64,000 nucleotides of DNA from Chitinophagales bacterium (lineage in GTDB: Bacteria; Bacteroidota; Bacteroidia; Chitinophagales; CAIODY01), in the NCBI GenBank assembly GCA_947452995.1, contig CANGEV010000005.1, forward strand, positions 62,001-126,000, given 5' to 3'. A program made the position numbers and the translations under genes. The notes under the pieces are model-generated. The model searched no databases and was not told where the DNA came from. It saw only the letters and a program-made list of their open reading frames with translations. Shown piece after piece: positions 17,148-25,506 of the stretch; the first letter of the stretch is position 1; every line of letters begins with the position of its first letter.

Positions 17148-19157
17148 ATGATTAACAGACTCAAACTAGCCTTTATTATTTTAATAGTGAGCGGTTCCGC
17201 ATTTGCTCAGGATACGGTTAGTCATGTTATTCGAAAAAATCTTGGAGAATTAAAAATTCAATCAGCTGAATCGGGCACAACCATTCGATTGAAATCAACT
17301 ATCAATGAAGAGAAGCTTGGATTAACCGAATTAAAGAAAAATGCTTGTTGCAATTTGGCTGAAAGTTTTGAAAGTTCGGCAACCGTTGAAGTGGGTTATA
17401 GCAATCCTGTAACAGGTACCAAACAAATTCAGATGTTAGGTTTGGCTGGTACTTACGTACAAATCATGTACGACCAATTACCGGGCGTTCGCGCCTTAAA
17501 CCAATGGTTTGGATTAGAACAAATACCCGCAACATTTATTGATGCAATTTATGTAAACAAAGGCCCTGGAAGTGTTGTGAATGGATTTGAAAGTATGAGC
17601 GGGCAAATTGATGTTGAATTACAAAAGCCGGAGAAATCAAGCAAATTACTTGTCAATGCTTATGTGAATTCTATGAATCGTCAAGAATTAAACTTACAGA
17701 AGGCTTTCAAAATAAATCAAAGATGGAGTTCTCTTTTGGAAACGCATCTTAGTCGTTTTGAATATCAAAAAGAGTTTTATAATAATTTCGTCAGAACACC
17801 TCAAATTCGTCAGTACAGCCTTATTCATCGTTGGAAATATGATTCTTATCGTAGAGTAGAAACCATGTTCGGTATAAAGGCAAACGGTCAATTACGATGG
17901 GGCGGGCAAAGTACTGCCTATCCCCTATTAACTAAAATTCCAAGTGGTATTTATGCTTTTGGACTAAGAGCGAATAAAATCGATGGGTTTAACAAAACAA
18001 GTATTCGTTTAAATGATTGTGGTTCGCATGGATTAGGATTCCAAACACAATATAGCTTTCAGCATCAAGAAGGCTTTTTTGGTGCGAGATATTATTCGGG
18101 CATGGATCAATCCTTTTATTTCAATTCCATTCACCAATATGAATTTGAAGGAACAGGACATAGTTTAAAGGATGGCTTGAGCCTTCTTACGCAAGACTAT
18201 AATGAAGGTTTTACTGCGGTAAATGAGCGTTTTAGACAAACGATAAAAGAGACGATTCCTGGGGCATTCATTGAATACAGTTATACTGATCCAAAAGAAA
18301 AATGGTCTTTATTATTCGGGCAACGAATAGATCATCAATCAAGAATAAAGAAATGGATATATACTCCTAGATTACATATCCGTTATTCCATCGCTGCCAA
18401 TCAAAGTATTCGACTTTCTGCTGGAAGTGGTTTTAAAAGTAAATTTTTATTAGCGGAAAACCCAGGAATTCTTAATACAACTCGCCGACTTATACAACTT
18501 GAACCTACGCTCTTACCCGAACAGTGTGAAAATTACGGACTTAATTATTCAATCAAATGGAAAGGAGATAATTTGTTTAGCGTAGATTATTTCTATACGC
18601 ATTTTACCAATCAAATAGTGGTTGACATGGATTTTTCACCCTATCAAACGCTCATATACAATTTGCAAGGAAACTCCTTCAGTAAAGCATTGCAAGTGGA
18701 AGCCTATTTAAAAATAATCAACAACTTATTTGTTCGCTTGGCTTATAAAAACACCGATGTGCAATGGATGCAAAGAGGCGTGATGATTCCTGTAATGCTG
18801 GTGCCAAAGCATAGAGGATTATTCAATATCGCGTATTCTACTTTAAATCAAAAATGGAAATTCGATTTCACCACGCAATGGGTGGGTCGACAAAGACTCC
18901 CTCATTATGAAGGTTTGAGTACAATGCAAGAAATCCCTTCATACAGTCCTAATTATTTTCGACATCTAGGTCAAATAACCTACGTGCATAAAACCTGGGA
19001 ATATTATGTAGGTGGTGAAAACCTGAGCAATTTTAAGCAAAACAATATGCTTATTTACTTGAATGAACCAACTGGTAATTATTTTGACGCAAACTATACT
19101 TGGGGGCCAATTACCGGAAGACTAATTTACGCAGGCGTTCGTTGGGTTATGCGTTGA
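17148..19157 (+). CDS. TonB-dependent receptor with Cys-Cys plug motif (metal-type)
   Basis: 669 residues. Signal peptide ends SGSAFAQ (about residue 21). There is no carboxypeptidase-regulatory domain; a short N-terminal linker leads to a plug with the sequence KNACCNLAESFESSATVEVGY and later QMLGLAGTYVQ and NKGPGSVVNGFESMSGQI. The remainder is a 22-strand-type barrel. In Bacteroidota, receptors with this ACCNL(S/A)ESFE plug are often found beside heavy-metal-associated domain proteins, suggesting copper or another metal as substrate; this is family memory, not shown here. It follows the LptF/G gene by 4 bases, probably co-transcribed, and overlaps the convergent rluD end by 11 bases. Confidence 0.85.
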   Translation: MINRLKLAFIILIVSGSAFAQDTVSHVIRKNLGELKIQSAESGTTIRLKSTINEEKLGLTELKKNACCNLAESFESSATVEVGYSNPVTGTKQIQMLGLAGTYVQIMYDQLPGVRALNQWFGLEQIPATFIDAIYVNKGPGSVVNGFESMSGQIDVELQKPEKSSKLLVNAYVNSMNRQELNLQKAFKINQRWSSLLETHLSRFEYQKEFYNNFVRTPQIRQYSLIHRWKYDSYRRVETMFGIKANGQLRWGGQSTAYPLLTKIPSGIYAFGLRANKIDGFNKTSIRLNDCGSHGLGFQTQYSFQHQEGFFGARYYSGMDQSFYFNSIHQYEFEGTGHSLKDGLSLLTQDYNEGFTAVNERFRQTIKETIPGAFIEYSYTDPKEKWSLLFGQRIDHQSRIKKWIYTPRLHIRYSIAANQSIRLSAGSGFKSKFLLAENPGILNTTRRLIQLEPTLLPEQCENYGLNYSIKWKGDNLFSVDYFYTHFTNQIVVDMDFSPYQTLIYNLQGNSFSKALQVEAYLKIINNLFVRLAYKNTDVQWMQRGVMIPVMLVPKHRGLFNIAYSTLNQKWKFDFTTQWVGRQRLPHYEGLSTMQEIPSYSPNYFRHLGQITYVHKTWEYYVGGENLSNFKQNNMLIYLNEPTGNYFDANYTWGPITGRLIYAGVRWVMR

Positions 19158-20220
19158 GTGCCTTAACATAGGTTCTCCATTTTGCTATAACCTGCACCAT
19201 GTCTTCAGGAAGCTCAGAATCAAAGAACACCTTCTCTTTGGTATGTGGATGAATAAATCCTAACGACTTGGCATGCAAGGCTTGACGTTTGCAAATTGAA
19301 AAACAATTTTCAACGAACTGCTTGTATTTACTGTAAATGGTACCTTTTACAATTCTGTCGCCACCATACGTATCATCTGCAAATAACGGATGACCAATAT
19401 GCGAGAAATGTACCCGTATTTGATGGGTCCTGCCGGTTTCCAATTGGCATTCAATTAAGGTTACGTAGCCGAATCGCTCCAATACTTTATAATGCGTTAC
19501 AGCATGCTTTCCTTTGTCCTCTTCTTGATATACACAAAACTTTTGACGATCGGTAGCACTTCTACCTATATTACCTCGAATCGTTCCAGAATCATCTTGC
19601 AAATTCCCCCAAACCAACGCAATATATTTACGATCAATCGTATGATGAAAAAACTGATGATTTAATAGCTCCATCGCCTTCTCCTCCTTTGCTACCACTA
19701 ATAATCCAGAAGTCATTTTATCTATGCGATGCACTAGAAATGGTCTAACACCCTTTAAAACCCCCTTTTCCTCATCAGTAAGTGCTTTAACTCCATCCCA
19801 GTTTAAACCGCGCTTCTGAAACAGGAAATAATGTAATAACCCATTCACTAATGTGCCTTTAAAATTTCCAACCCCTGGATGAACGACCATACCTGCAGGT
19901 TTATTAACTATTGCTATATAATCGTCTTCGAAAACAAGATTCAAATCCATTTTCTCTGGGATAAGAAAATAGTCAACCGGCTCCTCACTATAAACAACTG
20001 TGATTGAATCAAAAGGCTTAACCTTATAATTATTACGGGTTGGAAGCCCATTAACAAGGACGTTTCCCGCTTCAATAGCTATTTGAACCTTGGTTCGGCT
20101 AATTCCTTCAACCCGACCCATTAAAAACTTATCAATTCGTAATGGTTCTTGCCCCCTATCAATTAAAAATTGACGATGTACAAACAAATCTTCCTGATCT
20201 AGCTGAACCGCGTTTTCCAT
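19147..20220 (-). CDS. rluD: RluA/RluD family 23S rRNA pseudouridine synthase
   Basis: 357 residues from the ATG at 20220; an upstream ATG in frame at 20247 would add an unconserved Phe-rich stretch. An S4 RNA-binding domain is at about 15-75 (RIDKFLMGRVEGISRTKVQIAIEAG). The catalytic domain has NKPAGMVVHPG, the catalytic Asp in VHRIDKMTSGLLV, and ETGRTHQIRVHF. It isomerises uridines in 23S rRNA (RluD sites 1911/1915/1917 are the likely targets). It diverges from the PorP/SprF gene; no clean -7 box was found. Confidence 0.92.
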   Translation of the reverse strand: MENAVQLDQEDLFVHRQFLIDRGQEPLRIDKFLMGRVEGISRTKVQIAIEAGNVLVNGLPTRNNYKVKPFDSITVVYSEEPVDYFLIPEKMDLNLVFEDDYIAIVNKPAGMVVHPGVGNFKGTLVNGLLHYFLFQKRGLNWDGVKALTDEEKGVLKGVRPFLVHRIDKMTSGLLVVAKEEKAMELLNHQFFHHTIDRKYIALVWGNLQDDSGTIRGNIGRSATDRQKFCVYQEEDKGKHAVTHYKVLERFGYVTLIECQLETGRTHQIRVHFSHIGHPLFADDTYGGDRIVKGTIYSKYKQFVENCFSICKRQALHAKSLGFIHPHTKEKVFFDSELPEDMVQVIAKWRTYVKALNA

Positions 20221-20285
20221 GGAGCAAAAATCGAAAAAAAATAACACTTAATGAATAAAAATAAACTTGCAGTAAGGCTAAATGG

Positions 20286-20293
20286 TATATTTG
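20286..20293 (+). promoter_or_regulatory. -7 promoter box of the orphan PorP/SprF gene
   Basis: TATATTTG, a perfect TAnnTTTG match, ends 5 bases before the ATG at 20299. A TTG lies at 20267-20269, but the 16-base spacer is shorter than usual. Confidence 0.5.
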
Positions 20294-20298
20294 TATAA

Positions 20299-21360
20299 AT
20301 GAAAAAAGCGCGCTTCTACCTTTTTCTTATACTATTTGTGGTTACATTGAAGGCTACAACATTCGCGCAGGATATTCACTTCTCCCAATATTACCTTTCT
20401 CCACTCACTCAAAATCCATCCCTTACAGGTAGTTTCAGTGAGCTTTATCGTTTTTCGGCAATTTACCGAAACCAATGGTATTCGGTAAGTCAACAGCCGT
20501 TTGTAACTGGTGCTGTTTCATTCGATGTTGCCTTGAAGGAAGACAGATACTTTTTGAAAGGTAGTACCCCAAGTGACAAAAACTACTTCGCTTATGGTGG
20601 TATAATCTTTTACGACCAAAATGGCGTCGGAAAACTATCTAATCTCACAATAATGGGATCCGGTGCCTATCAGTTCTACCTTAATAAATTAAACCGCCTT
20701 TCCATTGGCATACAGGCAGGTGTATCACAACGAAAAATAGATTATTCGCAGTTGTTGGTTAACAACCAATACAATAATGGAAGCGGTAGTTTCGACCCGA
20801 CTTTGCCTAGCAATGAAACTTTTAATAATAATAAGATTCTTTATTTCAATGCGCATACAGGTTTGGGATATACCAAGACCTTCAAAAACTTAAAAAACAA
20901 ACTTTTTTTGGGAGCTGCCTATTTTAATCTGCTTAAACCCAAAGAATCATTCCTAAATACCGCAAACCAACTACATTCACGTTATACAGCATACATTGCC
21001 TTCGACCATTATGTTGATGCAAAAAATTATTGGCGGATATTAGTGAACTATCAAACCCAAAATAAGGCACAGGAATACAATTTGGGATTCCTTAAGAGTT
21101 ATAAAATTAACAGTGCTACCTATTTCCTGTGGGGCACTCAATGGCGAATCTCCTTACGAAATCAAAACTGGGATGCCATAATTCCGCATTTTGGATTTAA
21201 ACTTACTAATTGGCGTTTAGGATTTAGCTACGATCTTAATTTATCTTCATTACGCAAGGCTTCAAAATTTCAGGGAGGTCCTGAACTTGCTTTGCTGTAC
21301 GCATTTGGAGCACCTAAGAATCATACATATATTATGGTTGCGCCATTCAATAATATGTAG
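20299..21360 (+). CDS. PorP/SprF family type IX secretion-associated outer-membrane protein
   Basis: 353 residues with a signal peptide ending TTFAQ, followed by the family opening DIHFSQYYLSPLTQNPSLTGSF. The rest is beta-barrel sequence, with the typical late FGFKLTNWRLGFSYDLNLSSLRKA. PorP/SprF proteins sit in the outer membrane and help the T9SS secrete or anchor type B cargo such as SprB. Unlike the second copy at 43964, this gene has no large CHU_C adhesin next to it; the following gene encodes a 122-residue exported protein. Confidence 0.92.
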   Translation: MKKARFYLFLILFVVTLKATTFAQDIHFSQYYLSPLTQNPSLTGSFSELYRFSAIYRNQWYSVSQQPFVTGAVSFDVALKEDRYFLKGSTPSDKNYFAYGGIIFYDQNGVGKLSNLTIMGSGAYQFYLNKLNRLSIGIQAGVSQRKIDYSQLLVNNQYNNGSGSFDPTLPSNETFNNNKILYFNAHTGLGYTKTFKNLKNKLFLGAAYFNLLKPKESFLNTANQLHSRYTAYIAFDHYVDAKNYWRILVNYQTQNKAQEYNLGFLKSYKINSATYFLWGTQWRISLRNQNWDAIIPHFGFKLTNWRLGFSYDLNLSSLRKASKFQGGPELALLYAFGAPKNHTYIMVAPFNNM

Positions 21361-21498
21361 GATATTGATGCTTTCTACGTAATTCAACTTATCAAATTTG
21401 CGTAAACCACTATAAGAACCGTTATTTCTACGGATTTCATAGTCCTTGTTCTTGTGATATCATTGCATCAGACATTAATCACAACAAAATACAAGGTC

Positions 21499-21867
21499 AT
21501 GAAAACAAAAATAACTCGCGCAGTACTTAGCTTCTCAATAGCTTTACTTCTAATTTTTTCATTTGCTTCTAGTTTTGCAAAGTCAAATTTGACTACCATA
21601 AATGGTGCAGATAATACCCCTTCGTTTTTATCTCCCGGCGCAATTGTGAGCACTAACTCCTTAACTCAGGTTACAAAAGGAGAATATCAGTACTTCTTCA
21701 AAAAGGATGCTACAAACAACTTTCAGTTTTTGTACATGCAAAAAGTACCTACAAACACTTCACTTGAAAATACATCAATCGAAGAAGTGGTGAAAATTGA
21801 AATCAATAATCAATCCTTTCTTTTCTCTACAAATACTGGGCGTCCAACCTTATTGGCAAGCCGTTAA
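21499..21867 (+). CDS. Small exported protein of unknown function
   Basis: 122 residues from the ATG at 21499; a GTG 45 bases upstream is in frame, but the chosen ATG starts a clear signal peptide (MKTKITRAVLSFSIALLLIF, cleavage near SSFA-K). The mature part is about 90 residues, polar, with no cysteines and no motif I recognise. It follows the PorP/SprF gene by 138 bases and ends at a terminator. It could be a T9SS- or envelope-related accessory, but nothing in the sequence proves it. Confidence 0.65.
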   Translation: MKTKITRAVLSFSIALLLIFSFASSFAKSNLTTINGADNTPSFLSPGAIVSTNSLTQVTKGEYQYFFKKDATNNFQFLYMQKVPTNTSLENTSIEEVVKIEINNQSFLFSTNTGRPTLLASR

Positions 21868-21933
21868 GATACATTTGAATCACCCGAACTATGAAAATGC
21901 ATAGTTCAACAGGAATTACTCCTCCTCAATTAC

Positions 21934-21974
21934 AAGCCGAGATTGCATTTGCGATTTCGGCTTCGTAATTTTTA
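21934..21974 (+). terminator. Intrinsic terminator
   Basis: AAGCCGAGATTGC (21934-21946) and GCGATTTCGGCTT (21951-21963) form a 13-bp stem with two G-T wobbles and loop ATTT, followed by a T-rich tract. A second perfect 8-bp hairpin (GAACTATG/CATAGTTC, 21886-21907) lies just upstream and lacks a T-run. Confidence 0.8.
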
Positions 21975-21980
21975 TTTGAT

Positions 21981-22011
21981 TTTGAAGATTACAAACTAAT
22001 TACTAATTTTG
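21981..22011 (+). promoter_or_regulatory. Promoter of the 51-residue membrane protein gene
   Basis: TTTG (21981-21984), a 19-base spacer, then perfect -7 box TAATTTTG (22004-22011), 24 bases before the ATG at 22036. One of the best promoter matches in the window. Confidence 0.65.
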
Positions 22012-22035
22012 TCGTAAATCATAAAAGCCCTCAAA

Positions 22036-22191
22036 ATGTCTAATCCTAAAAATAACCGCGGTTTATTTGCCATTGGTACTGTTGTTTCTCTTGCAGCAAT
22101 GATTGCTATGCTTGTTTATATGCCAGCTGGCTTTTGGATTTTCTTACCTTTCGTAGTTGCTTTCGCAGGAAAAGCCTTCGATATCATCTAA
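22036..22191 (+). CDS. 51-residue membrane protein of unknown function
   Basis: The short frame from ATG 22036 to TAA 22191 encodes 51 residues: a polar, basic N-terminus (MSNPKNNRGL) followed by two hydrophobic segments at about 11-29 and 31-45 separated by a Pro (MPAG), consistent with a helical hairpin in the inner membrane. It has a strong, correctly spaced promoter 24 bases upstream and is preceded by a terminator, so it is an independent transcription unit. It ends 6 bases before the convergent tilS stop. I recognise no family. Confidence 0.75.
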   Translation: MSNPKNNRGLFAIGTVVSLAAMIAMLVYMPAGFWIFLPFVVAFAGKAFDII

Positions 22192-22197
22192 TTTACC

Positions 22198-23547
22198 TCA
22201 TATACTTTTTAAAAGGTCAATTTCTATACGAAGTTGACCTTTTTCTTTTTGATCAAATCCTTCTGCAACCCTAAGCGGCCATACAGCAATAATCCTCTCT
22301 CCAAGGACTAAGACTAAAGCGTTTGATTTTGACTTTGCGTCGAACTTATTGCTGACAAAAAGGTCGCTTAATTTTTTAGAACCATTTAAGCCACTTAATT
22401 TAATCTTATCACCTTCACGCCACCTCCTAATTTGTAAATATTGGCCGATTAAATTTTCAGGAATATTCACAGAAAACGATGAATTAGACGGCAGTAATGA
22501 TGTACTGACAACCACTTTAAAAGTTCCATTATCATCAGAAAGAATGCACTCCGTTCCGATTGAAATATTTAAATTTTGGTCTATTAAAGGCAAGTGTTGC
22601 TTTTTAGAATAAACCAACTCAATTCTATCCCTTAAGAGTCGTAATTCGGCTCCAACCAACTCGAATTTCTTTTCGCCTTGATACGTTTGATAAACTTGTT
22701 CTAACTGAGTAAAGTGGGTCTCGTTAAAACCAATCCCACCGATCCATGCATGAAAAACACTTCGTTTAGAAGGAATGGCATTCAAGGCCTGCCAAGATAT
22801 TGATTCACTTCTTTCAGTTCGAAAAATATTTCGAGATAAAAAATCCTGTAAAAAATGACTTAAAACAGATGTTTCATCTTGCCAAATACGAATATTTTGT
22901 ACCATCGTATTTTTAAAAGATGGAAACCTTGATTCTATTAAAGGAACTATTTGATTACGAATAAAATTACGACTATAATCATCTTTAAAATTACTAGAAT
23001 CTACACTCCATTGCCATTGATGATCTATTGCTAAATGCTCAAGATCTGCTTTGTAAAAATCAAGCAAAGGTCGATAATGATTAATTTTGCAGTAAGTCAT
23101 CCCACTCAAACCTTGCAATCCAGCCCCTCTAAATTGATGAAGTAAAACTGTTTCAATTTGATCATCTGCATGATGTGCCGTTAATAACCCTGTTAGTTCA
23201 TTATCCTTCATCACTTGATCAAACCAATTGTAACGAATTTCACGAGCCGTAGCTTGTAAATTAGTGGCTTCCAATAAACTTTGTTCCTCTTGATTAACCA
23301 ATTTCAAATGCAATTTCAGTGCATTTTCATTTGCAAATCGCTCACAAAAACGCATGTTTATTTCAGACTCTTCGCTACGTAATCGATAATTCACATGTGC
23401 TAACTGGAATGAAATATTCAATTCCAATAGCAAATGTGCAAGTACAACCGAATCAACACCACCACTGAAAGCCAAAAGTAGCGGTTTTTGATTGGGTGCT
23501 AATAGTTCTAACAGCCTTTCACGAATAAGAATTTTGGAACTTTTCAC
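22198..23547 (-). CDS. tilS: tRNA(Ile)-lysidine synthase TilS
   Basis: 449 residues. The N-terminal PP-loop AFSGGVDSVVLAHLL binds ATP; TAHHADDQIETVLLHQFRGAGL is the family's second signature. The C-terminal domain has RRWREGDKIKLSGLNGSKKLSDLFV. It adds lysidine to C34 of the minor tRNA-Ile so that it reads AUA; it is essential in most bacteria. The start codon is GTG at 23547, and a -7-like box ends 4 bases before it. Confidence 0.95.
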   Translation of the reverse strand: MKSSKILIRERLLELLAPNQKPLLLAFSGGVDSVVLAHLLLELNISFQLAHVNYRLRSEESEINMRFCERFANENALKLHLKLVNQEEQSLLEATNLQATAREIRYNWFDQVMKDNELTGLLTAHHADDQIETVLLHQFRGAGLQGLSGMTYCKINHYRPLLDFYKADLEHLAIDHQWQWSVDSSNFKDDYSRNFIRNQIVPLIESRFPSFKNTMVQNIRIWQDETSVLSHFLQDFLSRNIFRTERSESISWQALNAIPSKRSVFHAWIGGIGFNETHFTQLEQVYQTYQGEKKFELVGAELRLLRDRIELVYSKKQHLPLIDQNLNISIGTECILSDDNGTFKVVVSTSLLPSNSSFSVNIPENLIGQYLQIRRWREGDKIKLSGLNGSKKLSDLFVSNKFDAKSKSNALVLVLGERIIAVWPLRVAEGFDQKEKGQLRIEIDLLKSI

Positions 23548-23551
23548 AGAC

Positions 23552-23559
23552 TAAAGATA
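23552..23559 (-). promoter_or_regulatory. -7-like promoter box of tilS
   Basis: The minus strand reads TATCTTTA (one mismatch from TAnnTTTG), ending 4 bases before the GTG start. It supports 23547 as the start and a leaderless mRNA. Confidence 0.4.
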
Positions 23560-23694
23560 CTATTTTGAAGATTATCGTAATAAAGGAGATTACTTTAAAT
23601 AAATATACAATACCTAATACAAAGAATACCTTTCATCTTTACTTTTTATTAAGGAATCTTTTTAATTTTCTTTACAATCGAAAACTTATGTGCT

Positions 23695-23702
23695 TACATT
23701 TG
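23695..23702 (+). promoter_or_regulatory. -7 promoter box of the NYN-domain gene
   Basis: TACATTTG, a perfect TAnnTTTG match, 39 bases before the ATG at 23742. No clear -33 element. Confidence 0.4.
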
Positions 23703-23741
23703 CGATATTAGGTCATATTAGATATTAAAAATGTTTTTTAG

Positions 23742-24416
23742 ATGAATAATAGAACTTTAAAAATCGCAACTTTTCTTGACGGTAATTTTTTCATGACCAT
23801 CACTGAATATTATAAATTTCAACATCCTCGTCAGCAATATCTTTCATTTTCAGGATTAACTGAATTTATTAAAGAGGAAGTCGCGAAATCAGAAGGCGTA
23901 GATAGTTGCTATTGTAAAATAGTAGAAACACATTGGTTTAGAGGAAGATACAACACTTCACAACTAAATCAAATGATGCCAGAAGAGGCTAAACGCCTGA
24001 AATGGTTAACTAACGAACGGTACCGCGATGATTTATTCATGTACAATGGTATTGTTCAACATGTTTACCCTTTGCAATTCGATCATAAATCAGGAAGAAC
24101 AGTTGAAAAAGGCATCGATGTATGGTTTGCATTAGAAGCATTTGAACTTGCCATTTTAAAGAAGTTTGACGTCGTGTGCTTAATGGCTGGTGATACGGAT
24201 TATGTCCCTTTGGTTAGAAAATTAAATGGCCTTGGCATTCGAGTAATGGTTTTGGGATGGGATTTTAATTACACATTACAAGACGGCAAAGTAGTGACGA
24301 CACGCACGTCACAAGCATTACTTGATGAGGCCTCCTATCCAGTACTAATGGATGACATAATCAACAACCCACGTGAACAGGAAACAGAACTTGTAAGTGG
24401 TTTGTTCGGAGCCTAG
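23742..24416 (+). CDS. NYN (PIN-like) domain protein, LabA/DUF88 type
   Basis: 224 residues covering one NYN domain. Conserved acidic positions of this PIN-like nuclease fold are present: FLDGNFF near the N-terminus, VEKGIDVWFALEAF in the middle, and LMAGDTDYVPLVRKL followed by GIRVMVLGW. Such proteins are predicted metal-dependent ribonucleases; few have known targets. The catalytic Asp set appears complete. The next gene on the same strand, 35 bases away, is a membrane-anchored nuclease with its own promoter. Cytosolic; no signal peptide. Confidence 0.85.
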   Translation: MNNRTLKIATFLDGNFFMTITEYYKFQHPRQQYLSFSGLTEFIKEEVAKSEGVDSCYCKIVETHWFRGRYNTSQLNQMMPEEAKRLKWLTNERYRDDLFMYNGIVQHVYPLQFDHKSGRTVEKGIDVWFALEAFELAILKKFDVVCLMAGDTDYVPLVRKLNGLGIRVMVLGWDFNYTLQDGKVVTTRTSQALLDEASYPVLMDDIINNPREQETELVSGLFGA

Positions 24417-24431
24417 TATTTAATATCTTTG
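24401..24431 (+). promoter_or_regulatory. Promoter of the membrane-anchored nuclease gene
   Basis: TTTG (24401-24404), 19-base spacer, perfect -7 box TATCTTTG (24424-24431), 20 bases before the ATG at 24452. The -33 element lies inside the end of the NYN gene. Confidence 0.65.
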
Positions 24432-24451
24432 AATTACTATTTCAAAGACTA

Positions 24452-25498
24452 ATGCGGAACTTTTTACGAATACTATTTTTTTTAATTATAAGCATTCTTA
24501 TCATTTGGATTGCTTACCATTTTATTTATCAGAAAGGGAATGCACAGTTTAATGCATCATTATCTACCAACTCTGAGCTTACCCAAAATGCTGACTTGTT
24601 TACTTCACCCTCGACGACAATAGATAGCGCCCGTCTTAATTACCAGCAATCAGATTCACCTATTCCTGACAACAAGTTGCTACCTACCTGCTCCTTAAAG
24701 GGACAATTAATTACGCATGAAGCGTATGAATTGTATTATGTAAACGATGCTGAGGAAGCTGCTTGGGTTGCGTATACCTTAACAGAAAATCACTTAAATG
24801 GCCCCTATCATCGGAGTAATAATTTCGAAAGCGACCCACTTGTACGGCAAGGGTCTGCAACGAACTATGATTACGCACATTCAGGGTATGACAGAGGACA
24901 TCTTGCTCCGGCAGCAGATTTTAGCTGGAGTAATTCAGCCATGCAAGAATCATTTTACTACAGTAACATGACTCCACAAGACCCTTCCTTCAATCGAGGT
25001 AAGTGGAAAGAGCTAGAAGAACAAGTGCGTTCATGGACTGAACAATACCACACTGTCACAGTAGTCACTGGTCCCGTTTTAACGAACACTAATACGCGAA
25101 TCGGGCCAGATAAGGTCGTAGTTCCACAATTGTTTTATAAAATCATTTTAACCTATAAAAACGGAGTCCCTCAAGCAATTGGTTTTCTGATGAAAAACCA
25201 TGCTTTACAAGAGGCTCTTCCTTCCTATGTTACAAGCATAGATAAGATTGAGGAAATTTCAGGAATCAACTTTTTTGAAGGTATGGCTGATTCAATTGAA
25301 AATAAATTGGAGTCCTCAGTGAACATTCAGCAGTGGGACTTTGTTAGAAAAGTACAGCATAGTTCGAACAATAGACAAAACAATTCGTCTAATCAAACTG
25401 CTGTCTGTAAAGGAATAACCAAAGCAGGAAATCGTTGTAAAAATCACACCAAAAATCCGAATGGTTATTGCCAGCATCATCTATCACAAGCACAATAA
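24452..25498 (+). CDS. Membrane-anchored DNA/RNA non-specific endonuclease with C-terminal Cys/His motif
   Basis: 348 residues. One N-terminal membrane helix (about 5-24) without a clear cleavage site, a linker of about 50 polar residues, then a NUC/Serratia-type nuclease domain at about 80-290. Catalytic residues are in register: His150 in DRGHLAP, the metal-binding Asn181 in NRGKW, and Glu189. After a Ser/Asn-rich linker comes a short cysteine motif C319-x9-C329-x10-C340-x2-H343 (CKGITKAGNRC...YCQHH), resembling the DUF5763 zinc-ribbon-like tail. The active domain would face the periplasm, suggesting nutrient or incoming DNA degradation. DUF3050 follows after 8 bases. Confidence 0.88.
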   Translation: MRNFLRILFFLIISILIIWIAYHFIYQKGNAQFNASLSTNSELTQNADLFTSPSTTIDSARLNYQQSDSPIPDNKLLPTCSLKGQLITHEAYELYYVNDAEEAAWVAYTLTENHLNGPYHRSNNFESDPLVRQGSATNYDYAHSGYDRGHLAPAADFSWSNSAMQESFYYSNMTPQDPSFNRGKWKELEEQVRSWTEQYHTVTVVTGPVLTNTNTRIGPDKVVVPQLFYKIILTYKNGVPQAIGFLMKNHALQEALPSYVTSIDKIEEISGINFFEGMADSIENKLESSVNIQQWDFVRKVQHSSNNRQNNSSNQTAVCKGITKAGNRCKNHTKNPNGYCQHHLSQAQ

Positions 25499-25506
25499 CG
25501 AAGCAC

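Noticed and set aside
21886-21907. Perfect 8-bp hairpin GAACTATG/CATAGTTC as a separate terminator
   Set aside because: It lacks a following T-run; the stronger hairpin at 21934-21963 with a T-rich tail is the better terminator.
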